A stretch of DNA of 64,000 nt from Helianthus annuus (Eukaryota > Streptophyta > Magnoliopsida > Asterales > Asteraceae): positions 143,429,801 through 143,493,800 of the forward strand of contig NC_035438.2 of the NCBI RefSeq assembly GCF_002127325.2, given 5' to 3'. The notes below the pieces were generated by a model that saw only the letters and a program-made list of their open reading frames with translations, had not been told where the DNA came from and ran no database searches. Both the position numbers and the translations under genes were made by a program. Shown here in pieces: positions 32,742 through 43,356 of the stretch; position 1 is the first letter of the stretch, and each line of letters opens with the position of its first letter.

Positions 32742-34430
32742 AGATTTCAAAAATAAAGATCTCAAACAAAGAGCGAGAATCAAATGGGTTGTAGATGGAG
32801 ATGAGAATTCAGTTTCTTTCATGGGTTCATTAATAGTAGACGGGCTTCAAACAATATTCCCGGCCTCCTGATTGACGGAGTCTGGACGACTAAACCTTCT
32901 TTAGTAAAAAAAAGAGGTTATGGGTTTCTTCAAATCGGCTTTCAAAGACAAAGTCTACAACAGGCCAAAACTCATTTGCCATGATATCAAGCGGCTATCG
33001 GAGGAGAAGGCGACTTTTCTGACAGCTCCGTTTAAAATCGAGGAGATTAAGAAAGTTGTGTTCGAGTGTGGCTGCGACAAAGCTCATGGGCCAGACGGTT
33101 TTAATTTCAATTTCATTAAAAGGTATTAGAATTTATTTGAGTCTAATTTTTATAACTTGTTGTTTGAATTCTACAGCAAAGGTTCTATTGCAAAAGGTTG
33201 CAGCTCTTCATTCATAACGCTTATTCCGAAAAACAAGGATCCGGTTGGGATGAGAGATTATCGTCCGATAAACCTTATTGGGGTGATTAGTAAAACTATT
33301 TCTATGGTTCTTGCTAACCGAATCAAAAGGGTCATTGATACTGTCATCTCAGAGAATCAAACGTCGTTTCTTAAAGGCAGGTATATCCTTAACAACCCAT
33401 TAATGGTAAATGAACTTATATCTTGGATTAAAAAAGAGAAAAAAAGTCTTTCTTATTAAAATTCGATTTTGAAAAGGCTTATGACAACGTTTGATGGGAT
33501 TTTTTACTGGATATCATGGGTCAAATGGGATTTCCTTTGCAATGGTGTAAATGGGTGGAAGGGGTGTTAGCTTCTGCTAGATCTGCAGTGCTAGTGAATG
33601 GGTCTCCTACTTTCGAAAGGGATAAGACAGGGAGACCTGCTATCTCCGTTTTTATTTCTTTTGGTTATGGAAGCCCTATCTAGCATTCTGTGCAAAGCAT
33701 CTCTCAAAGGGTTTCTCAAAGGTATTCAAACGCCTAATAACGGTCCGGTGATTTCTCATATATTTTACACTGACGACGCTCTTATTTTGGGAAAGTAGGA
33801 TAGGGGTAACGTTACAAATGTGGCTAGATGTCTCAAAATTTTTTATTTGTGTTTGGGCCTTAAAATAAACCTTCACAAATCTATCCTATATGGGTTGGGG
33901 TGGATAATAGGGTCATTAAGGATATGGCAGAAGTGACTGGGTGTAAAAATGATAACATACCGCTTACTTACTTAGGTATTAAGGTGGGGCCAATATGAAT
34001 AGAATCAACAATTGGGATCCTATTGTTGAGATTTTTGATAAAAGATTATCGGTTTGGAAAGCTAAAACCATGTCTATAGGGGGGAGACTTACTCTGAAAA
34101 ATTTTGTTCTGGAATGTCTCCCGATATATTGTTTTTCTCTATATAAAGCTCCGGGTGGTATAATTAAGATCCTTGAAGCCAAGTTGAGAAAGTTTCTTTG
34201 GGCGGGATCTAGTGAAAATAACAAAATAAACTGGGTGGCTTGGGATTGGGTTACGTGGCCTCAGAAAAAAAAAGGGGTTGGGAATTAATAGATTAAAAGA
34301 AGTTAATGAGGCGCTCCTGTTTAAATGGGGTTGGAGATACAAAGTCGAAAACCAAAATTTATGGCGGAAAGTGGTAGAAGCTTGTCATAGTAAAAACAAT
34401 CAAAGTAACTTTCTGCTGATAAATGGTAAG
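32742..34430 (+). pseudogene. LINE fragment 3, reverse transcriptase
   Basis: Continues the LINE: LEDFKNKDLKQRARIKWVVDGDENS, here in short pieces, then the RT fingers and palm. Landmarks are CDKAHGPDGFNF (about 33080), ITLIPKNKDPVGMRDYRPI (33215-33270), FDFEKAYDNV (about 33465), GIRQGDLLSPFLFLL (33620) and the catalytic FYTDDALIL (about 33765). A post-RT segment follows (RLSVWKAKTMSIGGRLTL at 34045). Reading needs several frame changes and crosses stops (for example at 33127 and 33495). After about 34380 (WRKVVEACHS) similarity fades, and no poly-A tail or target duplication is visible. The copy is an old, dead L1-type LINE. Confidence 0.88.
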
Positions 34431-34550
34431 TAAGAAGTATGCTTGAATCGTCGATATCAAGCATAACGTTGATGCGTACGCAAACCGTATGGTGAAAGCG
34501 AACACATATGGTTGTTAGCCCAGGAATGGGTAAAAATGTTTAAAACCAAT
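34431..34550. other. Unclassified sequence between LINE remnant and element B
   Basis: No coding or repeat signal recognised; possibly further decayed LINE. The last five bases (CCAAT, 34546-34550) are the target duplication of element B. The sequence continues at 49749. Confidence 0.5.
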
Positions 34551-35139
34551 TGTAACACCCCGTGTTTCGAAAGTCAAAGTCAAGATTGAAGTCAAAGGAA
34601 GAAAAGATTGCTAATTGCAATCTGTCTCTCCTTGACCAAATCCTGTTTTGACTTCCTTGACTGTAAGTAGTCTATTTTGAGTTTGTACGTTAGTTGTATT
34701 ATGTGCAGTAAATAGCTAAAATCGAAGTAATCGAATTAATTATCAATATGAACCGCATTACGACTTTGAATAGCAGGAAGTAAAAACGCGATAAAGTCAA
34801 TTAAACGCTAATCAATCTAATCTAATCAACACCGTGCTCGCAACTCGAAATATGCATTTTGATGGTTAATATAAGTGTGTGTGTGCCTTGTGTGTTACTT
34901 GTGCATGTTTATTTATGTTATGTGTGGTAACCAATCGAACTCAATCGCAATCGAATCGCAATCGCAAATCGAATGCGAAATAAGGATGATTATATGTAGA
35001 TATAGTATGATAATTAGTGGAGAAGAGACAGCGAGCGATATGAGTGGTTGGGATTAAAAGTAATTTGGAAAGAAAACTCTATCGCACTCGCATCACTCGC
35101 AATCGAAATCGAAATATCAAAAATCATCGCACCGAACAC

Positions 35140-35255
35140 TCGAATCAGGCGACTGATCGATCAGGCTACCAGCCGATCGAACAGCCACCCGATCGGACTG
35201 CTGTCCAATCAGACGGGCTGTCCGATCATGCTGCCCAACCGATCGGCCAACCTTC
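35140..35255 (+). promoter_or_regulatory. CGATCGG palindrome cluster upstream of B TATA box
   Basis: About ten words of the type (C)CGATCGG, TGATCGATCA and TCCGATCA lie within 115 bp, ending some 20 bp before TATAAATA. The 3' LTR repeats it at about 43975-44078. Position directly upstream of the promoter suggests enhancer-like sites or a DNA/RNA fold. No factor can be named. Confidence 0.6.
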
Positions 35256-35271
35256 ACCTCTTTTGGCATCC

Positions 35272-35279
35272 TATAAATA
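35272..35279 (+). promoter_or_regulatory. TATA box of element B 5' LTR
   Basis: TATAAATA in the context CATCCTATAAATACCCCTG, about 720 bp into the LTR. The same box is at 44095-44102 in the 3' LTR. Confidence 0.7.
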
Positions 35280-35929
35280 CCCCTGTCATTGTCTTCCTTT
35301 CCATTTTTGGAGATCTCTGACCGACCAGCACGCTCAACCCACCTTTTCTTCGATTTCTCTCAAATCCGGTAAGATCTTGTCCTAAATCTTGTACTTTCTT
35401 GATCTACACGCACTCCTACACCTTTCTATCTTTCAAATCTTAAATTTTAACCATGAAATCATCAAGATTCAAGTGTTCTAGGATGATGTCATCATGGTGT
35501 TCTTGAAGAACTTCATGTTTTGGCCTCAATCCACCAAGAATAACTTGGATCTAACCGATTTCCACATAGATAAACAAAGATCTTCCATAAGATCTGAACA
35601 TATTCACAGTAAAAGGGATTGAAAGATGGTTTTTCCAACTTTCTTTCAACTCTTTTACACTCAATACCTTCAAAATCGATAGAAACGGAGTTGTGCCAAC
35701 TTGATAATCATTCTGATGGTTGCGTGGCCCCAGATCCGGATTCCATCCATGAGGTTCACCGATTTCGGGTTAAACGTTAAACTCCATCTCGAACCATTCA
35801 CTAACCGGATTTGGGTGATTCCTGTCTGATCAGGAGAACCAAGTAAAGACGAGGGTTCTGTGGTTTGACTCGTTGTCAAAATACTTTGATAAGACGACAA
35901 GCAAACAGATCAGCCAAGTGTTAGACGAA

Positions 35930-36515
35930 CAGGCCGACCAGGTAAGGGTGCTGACCGATCGGACTGCTGTCCGAACGGACAGCCAGCCAATCGGACAGTC
36001 AACCGATCGACTGGCCAGCCGATCGGCTAGCACATGGGTCCCACACTTAATCAACCTATCCTGAAGGGTGAGTATTGAAAGAAATGTTGTCCGATCGGAC
36101 TGCCGTCCGATTGGATTACTCTTCGGATCATGAGATACTTGACTTCACATTAATCGATTTTTCAACATGTTCAACGCACTAAGAGTGCCACCCGATCAAA
36201 CAGTCGTCCGATCAGGTGACACTCTACTGAGAACATGTTTGCTGAGGTACCTAACCGATCAGGTTGCCATCCGACCGAACGACCGTCCGATCGACCGACC
36301 TGAAAGGTAAAGAGACTTCAATATTTTCTAATGTTACAACAAAGACTTCGAAAGACAAACCATCATACACAAACACATCCTACTCAAAGGAAGAAACAAT
36401 CCACTCGAACAGCCATCCGATCGGACTCCCGTCTGACCGGACAACTATCCGAACGGACTGTCCACCGAACGGTCAGCCGTCCGATCGGACTACCATCCGA
36501 TCGACCAGCTGTCCG
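35930..36515 (+). repeat. CGATCGG-word clusters downstream of B TATA box
   Basis: Three further clusters (about 35930-36030, 36085-36300 and 36405-36515) carry CCGATCGGACTGC, CCGATCGACTGGCC, CCGACCGAACGACCG and CCGATCGACC. They lie in the presumed R-U5 region and so would be in the transcript. The 3' LTR repeats them at about 44760-45325 with base differences. Confidence 0.7.
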
Positions 36516-37394
36516 ATCCTTCCACGCTTGTTTCCGTTTTACGCATTACTGATCGTTATGCTATCGAATTATTCAGACTAACTTTACTCTCAAGCGCTCC
36601 CTTCAATCCATCAACCACTGTGAGTATACTCAATCCCTTTTTGCTTTAAGCACTTTTGGGTGTTACATACGTTACTTATACGAAAATCACATCGAACACA
36701 CTATGCAACATTTTAACGCTAACCGTTACCGCATGTTATACGTGACTCAATGAATGCTTGTTTATTATGTTTACACATGGAATGTTGTCTACCTGCCTTA
36801 ACGACGATAATACTATAGTTTGGACTCAGCACCCGCTCATGCGGGGGTGGTTAAGGACAATTACTTGCATGGATTACAGTGGTGATCATGTATTGCGAAC
36901 TGCCTCGGGCAGTCAACCCGCAGTCATTGGTATCGATATATCCGTGTCGATAATTAACATGCTTCGTTTTCCTCTGTGTACGTGCTGGTTATGCGTAAAC
37001 TATTTCGAACTCTATATGCTATTATCAAACTTGTATGCTCACCTTTACACTGTGTGTATTGACTTTTATTTTAACGTATGTGATAGGCAATTAGGAAGCT
37101 TATCTGCTAGGAAGGCGAGGCTAGAATAAGCGTCTAGAGCATAGTTGTCTGTAGATCTTGCAGCTAGGGCCTCAAGAAGCAGATGAATAATCTGTTATAT
37201 TTAAATCTGAGTTGTCAGAACAGAAATATTTGACTAGATTTTGTCTATAATAATTTATTTACTGTTTGAGACATGGTATGGGACATGTTACTTAAAATTG
37301 AATAGTAATAATAATTGTTATGGAAACTTCTGGACAATCTATTTCGCTCAGTTCCGCGCCCCGATGTTTCCGCCATCGGTTGGGGTGTGACAGA

Positions 37395-37408
37395 TTGGTA
37401 TCAAAGCC
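37395..37408 (+). other. Primer binding site of element B
   Basis: TTGGTATCAAAGCC, two bases after the LTR. It has one change (A for G) from the usual initiator tRNA-Met complement. Confidence 0.88.
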
Positions 37409-38659
37409 ATAACTATAGGGAATTAGGCAAGACTCGACCTAGTCCGGGTCGATGTCTTAGAAACCTAGTCTATAGTTAGGACCAACGGACCGACTTGTAC
37501 ATGTCCATTAGGGACTATGTATGAGCTTATTGCTATTCTTCGCTATTCTCGCCTACGCTACACTATCACTGCACTCGAATTTTTGACTAAAGGACGAGTG
37601 ATTTAGTCGGGATTAGGCGTGAAAGCCGCAAATTCTTGACTAAGATGCTTGATCGATCTGTATTTTCATATCATCTCTGCCGTCTTTACTTGGAGCGGAT
37701 CCTATCAATGATCTCTTCATTTCAAGTTTAGGATGACAGAACCTTTCAATCATATGTGGAACAGTTTCACCTTTCATACAAGCAAACAAGCCAAGTTCTT
37801 TTTCAAATAACGAACGCCTGTTTAACAAGAGGAATTATACCAAACCAGGAGTGAAATCCATATTTTGATGAATAATCTCCTCTATTTTACTAAACCAAGG
37901 GGAAGTGGCAAGCCAGGGGTGAAACCCTAACCTTGACGACTTGTCCATGGATTTTGCCAAAACTCTCACCAAAGTCTCGACGGACTCCAACGATCTGAAC
38001 TCACAATACGACCAGCGAGATGCGCGCCGGATGCCCAAGAATCGAGGCAGAGGCCCTATCCTGAAGGTCAACATGTGTACGACAGATCCTTGAGAATAGT
38101 CGAATCTCTTTGGGTAGTCAATGTCTAGTAGCCGCAGACAATCTATCTCTCGATTTTTATGTGTTTCGATTCTGAGCCCGCAACTGCTGACTCTAATGAT
38201 TCGTTGCTTTTATGTGTTTATGCATGTACCTACCTGTTTATGTGTTTACATTTTCGGAAACTTATTCGATTTTTACACTCATTTCGATCGACACACACGA
38301 CCCGCATTGCTTCCCTATCTCAAAACGTTAACAAATCGTTACTACCATAAGCAACGCTGTTGGCTATGATACTCGCTATACTATACGCTTATGCTATACT
38401 AATCGCTACGATAGACGCAATCGCTAAATTCGAGCAATCGCAGACTTTGAATGATAGGTTTCTGTATTCTGACTGCCTCTATGATTAAATGCATACGTGC
38501 TTCTGTGCTTTTGTGCTTTACGTGCTTATGTGCCTACGTGTCCCTTTGTGAATCTATGACTTTGAGTTATGTGTTTATAAGCTTTAGTAAGTACTAGACG
38601 TGTGAGGTGTGATTCGACTTTGGCGTGTCTGAGACCTATGACAATGTCTATTGCAGACA
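37409..38659 (+). other. Element B leader, non-coding
   Basis: About 1.25 kb between PBS and gag. It starts with a CTATAGGGAATTAGGCAAGA phrase that element C also has (58982 onward) and LARD partly has. Words such as ATCGC, CGCTA and TACGCT are frequent at 38360-38450. No ORF is credible. Confidence 0.7.
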
Positions 38660-40080
38660 ATGTCGTCATCTGGGCACCGTCGCCCATCACTTTCTCGCCA
38701 AGAAAAGAGAGACAAACGTCTTGCTGCTATCATTGCCAAACAAGTAGCAAAAGCTGTCAGTGATGTCTAGGAGAACGTCAACAAATCGTCTGAGGAGTGG
38801 AGAACTGAAGCTCCTAAAGCTGCCCCCAAAACCTCTTACAGTTTCAAGCAATTCAAGGCTTGTGGGCCAAAGGAATTCACTGGCAAGGGAGGCCCCACAG
38901 CATTGTTCCACTGGTTTGATTCCATCGAGGTCACTCTGCGACAGAGCGGTTGCTCTGACGACCTTCGTACTCTCAACGCTACTGGCGTTTTCCAGTCCCG
39001 CACACTAGACTGGTGGACGCCGAGAGAAACAAAAGGGGAAATGATGCAGCCTACGGTCTGTCGTGGGACGAGCTCAAGGAGGTCATGCTAGAAGAATTTT
39101 GCCCTCCTCATAAACGTCAAAAGTTAGAAGATGAATTCTGGCACATTAAGAAGAAGGATGGAGAAAACGCTGCTCTCACCGCTCGATTCAAGCAGCTCAG
39201 TATCATCTTCCCTGATCAAGTGAAAACTTCTGACATGGCAATCAAGAAGTATATCCGAGCCCTGCCTGACTGTGTCGCAGATTTCGTGCAAGCGGCCAAG
39301 ACTAAGGCGATCGAGGAAACCTACCTACTGGCCGCTGAGATCAATGACAAGCGGGTTAAGGCTGGTGTCTGGGATAAACCCGCGAAACATCTGCACCAAG
39401 CTACCACCGCACCAACCGCTGACTCCGCCATCACCGCACCTCAGTCCTCAAAGACCTCACGCCGGAAGAAGAAGAATAACAACAGCAGCTCCAGCAACAA
39501 AAACTTCACCGCCAGTACCACTGCTGCTCCTCTCCAGGCCGTACCGGCCCAGCAGCAGCCCCATCACCGTCCAGCTCCAACTACCTATGCACCGCCAGCA
39601 AAGCGTGCATACATAGGTCCCCACCCGGTTTGCCCAACCTGCTCTTATCATTATCCGGTGGGTATTGCCTGTCGATTTTGCGCTCACTATAACATGTACG
39701 GCCACTTCACTGTCAACTGCCGTACTGGTCCTCGCAACACCGCAGCCCCTGCCACTGCTCATCAAGCTCTGCTCCCAGCCCCGCAAGGCCAACACGCGGC
39801 TCCGGCACCCTCAATCAATGCAGGAGTCTGCTTCGCATGTGGTGATCCCAACCGCTTTGCGAACATGTGCCCGAACAGGGTGGTGAAACAAGAGCCCCAG
39901 CAGCAGCAGCCTCACCAGCAGCAGCAGCCTCAGGAGCAACAACAACCCGCACGCACCAGAACTTTCAACATCAACGTGCGCCAAGCCCAGACCGACAACA
40001 ACGTGGTCAATGGTACGTTCCTTGTGAATGGTATTTATGCATCATGTTTGTTTGATACTGGAGCCGATAATTGCTTTATG
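38660..40080 (+). pseudogene. gag: Element B gag and start of protease
   Basis: The ATG at 38660 opens MSSSGHRRPSLSRQEKRDKR. A TAG at 38768-38770 breaks the frame, and comparison with element C shows one base missing near 39017 (after LDWWT). The frame then runs from 39013. Capsid landmarks are FKACGPKEFTGKGG, FHWFDSIEVTLRQSG, LSWDELKEVMLEEFCPP and the RALPDCVADFVQ region. A long Pro/Gln/Ala-rich segment follows. The zinc region has an unusual array, CPTCSYHYPVGIACRFCAHY then GHFTVNC, and a second knuckle CFACGDPNRFANMC whose His is Arg. The protease motif FDTGAD (Asp codon 40054-40056) is intact, but TAG follows at 40081-40083. Gag would build the particle. Confidence 0.88.
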
Positions 40081-40083
40081 TAG

Positions 40084-41742
40084 TTCGAATTTGAAAAGCT
40101 CCTTAGTCGTAAGCGCTCTTATCTCTCCTCGTCGCTCGATGTTGAAGTCGCTACCAGAAGAACTGTCGCTGTAAATTCTGTTCTTCGTGATTGTACTCTC
40201 GAGCTCAACAATCATATCTTCCCAATTGACCTCATCCTGATGCAACTCGGAAGTTTTGATGTCATAATAGGCATGGACTTTCTTCGTGAGAACCATGCTG
40301 AAGTTTTGTGTTTCGACAAAATGATTCGATTTTCGCTCGCGAATGGTGATTTACTGTGTGTGTATGGCGAAACTGCTTCGAAAGGCCTCAAGCTTATTTC
40401 CTGCGTCCAAGCTAGCAAGTATCTCCGCAAGGAATACAGGGCTTTCCTGGCTAACATTGTAGTAGCGGAGAAGGAAAAGAAAAGGAAGACAGAAGTCAAA
40501 GACGTCCCACTGGTCCGTGAATTTCCTCAGGTGTTCCCTGATGATCTTCCTGGACTTCCGCCAAGTCGTGATATCGACTTCCGTATCGACCTCATTCCTG
40601 GAGCCAACCCTTTTGCCAAAGCTCCCTACCGACTTGCACCGTCCGAAATGCGTGAACTTTCTAACCAACTCCAGGAACTACTTGAAAAAGGCTTCATTCA
40701 CCCGAGCACCTCTCCTTGGGGTGCGCCGGTCCTCTTCGTTAAAAAGAAGGATGGGTTGTTCCAGATGTGCATTGATTATCGGGAATTGAATAAGCTAACC
40801 ATCAAGAACCGCTATCCTCTACCTCGCATCGACGATTTGTTTGATCAGCTGCAAGGCGCTACGTGTTTCTCAAAGATCGATCTACGCTCAGGCTACCACC
40901 AGCTACGCATTCAAGAGGAGGATATATCCAAAACCACTTTTCGCACTCGCTACGGCCGCTATGAGTTTGTTGTTATGCCTATTGGCTTAACCAACGCACC
41001 CGCGGTCTTCAGGGATCTGATGAATCGGGTGTGTAAACCATATCTCGACCATTTCGTCATCGTGTTCATCGACGATGTCTTGATCTATTCCAAATCGAAA
41101 GCCGAACACGCGAAACATCTACGTTTGGTTCTCGAACTACTCCAGGGGAATCAACTCTATGCCAAATTCTCCAAGTGCGAATTTTGGTTAGAGGAGGTTC
41201 GGTTCCTGGGTCACATAGTTAATAGTCAGGGTATCCATGTCGATCCTGCGAAGATTGAAGCCGTTAAGAGTTGGATTTCACCAAAGAACCCGTCCGAAGT
41301 CCGTTCTTTTCTCGGACTAGCGGGCTATTATCGACGATTTATAGAAGGGTTCTCCAAGATCGCTGTGCCGCTTACCGCTCTCACGCATAAAGACAGGTCT
41401 TTTGTTTGGGGAACTGAACAAGAGTCTGCTTTCCAAACCCTCAAGCACATGCTTTGCAATGCTCCTGTTCTCACGTTGCCCGATGGAAATGACGGTTTCA
41501 TTGTCTACTGTGATGCTTCCAACCTTGGTCTTGGTTGTGTTCTCATGCAACGGGACAAGGTTATAGCTTACGCATCTCGTCAGCTCAAAATCCACAAGAA
41601 GAACTATACAACCCATGATCTAGAGCTAGGCGCAGTTGTTTTTGCGTTAAAGATTTGGTGACACTTCCTTTATGGTACCAAGTGTACGATCTTCACCGTT
41701 CATAGGAGCCTACAACATATCTTTGATCAGAAAGAACTTAAT
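40084..41742 (+). pseudogene. pol: Element B protease end, reverse transcriptase, RNase H
   Basis: In the same frame after the 40081 stop: rest of protease ([16 protein letters not shown]), linker ([17 protein letters not shown]) and RT with [18 protein letters not shown] and [10 protein letters not shown] (DD at 41071-41076). [20 protein letters not shown] and [15 protein letters not shown] follow. A TGA at 41659-41661, probably from a CpG C-to-T change, cuts RNase H. The next motif reads TVHRSL where active relatives have TDH, so the third catalytic Asp is Val. The RT domain itself is complete and its catalytic residues are present. Confidence 0.92.
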
Positions 41743-43323
41743 ATGCATCAACGCCGATGGGTAGAACTTCTCAACGATTACGACTGCGAAATTCGTTATC
41801 ACCCAGGCAAGGCAAACGTTGTTGCCGACGCACTCAGCAGACGAAGTTATTTGCTCAGCATTCGTGATACCCAAGCCCGATACAACCTCGAAACTCTAAT
41901 CCGCGAAGCCCAGCAAGCCTGTTTTAATGAATGCACTTTGAAGAGGGAACGGATCTATCACGATGGAGCTCAGCTTGTAAGCAAGTCAAATGGGATCTTC
42001 TATTTTCTGGATCGAATTTGGATCCCTAAGCGGACCAATTTGCGACATATTCTGATGGACGAAGCCCACAAATCCCAGTATTCTATTCATCCTGGTGACG
42101 ACAAAATGTACCAGGATCTCCGTTACAAGTACTGGTGGCCGGGAATGAAAAGGGATATCGCTCTCTACGTTGGGAAGTGCCTGACTTGTGCAAGGGTCAA
42201 GGCTAAACATCAAAGGCCCTCTGGCTTACTCGAACAACCCCCAATCCCTATTTAGAAATGGGAGAGTATTGCTATGGACTTCATAACCAAACTTCCGCCC
42301 ACGTCATCAGGTCACGACAGCATATGGGTTGTTGTTGATCGCTTGACCAAGTCAGCCCACTTTCTGCCAATACGAGAAGACTACAAGGTAGAACGATTAG
42401 CCCAAATCTACATCGACGAGATCATTTGTAATCATGGGACGCCTCATGACATCATCTCCGACCGTGGTGCTCGGTTTGCCTTGAAATTGTGGGAAACGTT
42501 TCAAGCAGCTCTTGGTACCACGCTTAATCTGAGTACCGCATTCCACCCTCAAACCGACGGTTATACTAAAAGAATCCGTACTCTTGAAGACATGCTCCGT
42601 TCGTGTGTCATAGATTTCGGTGGTAATTGGAACAAATACCTCCCGTTAGTCGAATTCTCGTACAAAAACAGTTATCATACCAGCATCCAAATGGCACCAT
42701 TCGAGGCTTTATATGGAAGAAGATGTCGATCGCCTATTGTATGGCACGAGATCGGTCACTCGCAATTAACCGGTCCTGTGCTACTACAAGAAACGACTGA
42801 CAAGGTTCTCCAGATACGAGACAACTTGTTGAAAGCTCGAAGTCGACAGAAAAGTTACGCCGATAGACGACGCAAGCCCCTTGAATTTGACGTTGGCGAC
42901 TATGCACTCCTAAAGGTATCGCCTTGGAAGGGTGCAGTCAGATTCAGCAAGAGAGGGAAACTAGCGCCTCGATATGTTGGACCTTTTAAGATTCTGGAAA
43001 GGGTCGGGAAAGTTTCCTACAGACTCGAACTACCGGAGGAACTTAGTAACATCCACCCGACTTTCCATGTGTCGAACCTCCGAAAATGCCTGGCTGAGCA
43101 TGATTTAATTGTACCTCTCGACGACCTTCAAATAAACGAAATGCTACACTTCGTGGAGAAACCTGTCGAAATCATGGATCGCCAAACCAAGCAACTCAAA
43201 CGCTCGCGCATTCCTATTGTAAAAGTCCGATGGGAAGACAAACGAGGCGAAGAGCTCACTTGGAAACTCCAAAGCGACATGAAGACAAAGTACCCACAAT
43301 TGTTTGCTACAACTTCGATCTAA
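41743..43323 (+). pseudogene. pol: Element B RNase H end, integrase, chromodomain
   Basis: The frame from 41743 holds [10 protein letters not shown] (last RNase H Asp) and the integrase HHCC domain (EAHKSQYSIH ... [10 protein letters not shown]). A TAG at 42253-42255 interrupts. The frame from 42274 has MDFITKLPP (first Asp), DIISDRGARF (second Asp) and HPQTDGYTKRIRTLED. Counting 35 residues from the second Asp lands on Lys in YTK, where the D,D35E Glu belongs, and one residue is also missing nearby. The C-terminus has SPWKGAVRFSKRGKL and a chromodomain (RIPIVKVRWEDK...ELTWKLQSDMK). The integrase is therefore dead, and the chromodomain is readable. Confidence 0.92.
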
Positions 43324-43342
43324 TTTCGGGACGAAATTCCCT

Positions 43343-43356
43343 AAACAAGGGGAGGC
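43343..43356 (+). other. Polypurine tract of element B
   Basis: AAACAAGGGGAGGC abuts the 3' LTR, preceded by TTTCGGGACGAAATTCC, the typical Tekay context. Confidence 0.85.

Larger units (their letters stand above)
34551..37392 (+). repeat. Element B 5' LTR
   Basis: Begins TGTAACACCCCGTG, ends CCATCGGTTGGGGTGTGACA. The promoter is at 35272. CGATCG-type words cluster at 35140-35255, 35930-36030, 36085-36300 and 36405-36515. ATCGC/AATCG words fill 34925-34975. It preserves the empty site (ATAGGCAATTAGGAAGC at 37084) for the solo LTR that sits in the 3' LTR. The 123-codon frame at 36758-37129 is chance LTR sequence. Confidence 0.92.

Noticed and set aside
32647..32871. ORF spanning S3 end and LINE as a fusion gene
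   Set aside because: The first 30 residues are LTR sequence. The S3/LINE boundary with TTGGA lies inside it, so the fusion is accidental.
36758..37129. 123-codon plus ORF in the B LTR
   Set aside because: The related frame in the other LTR (45565-45834) is shorter and altered. It lies in U5/R sequence and has no domain.
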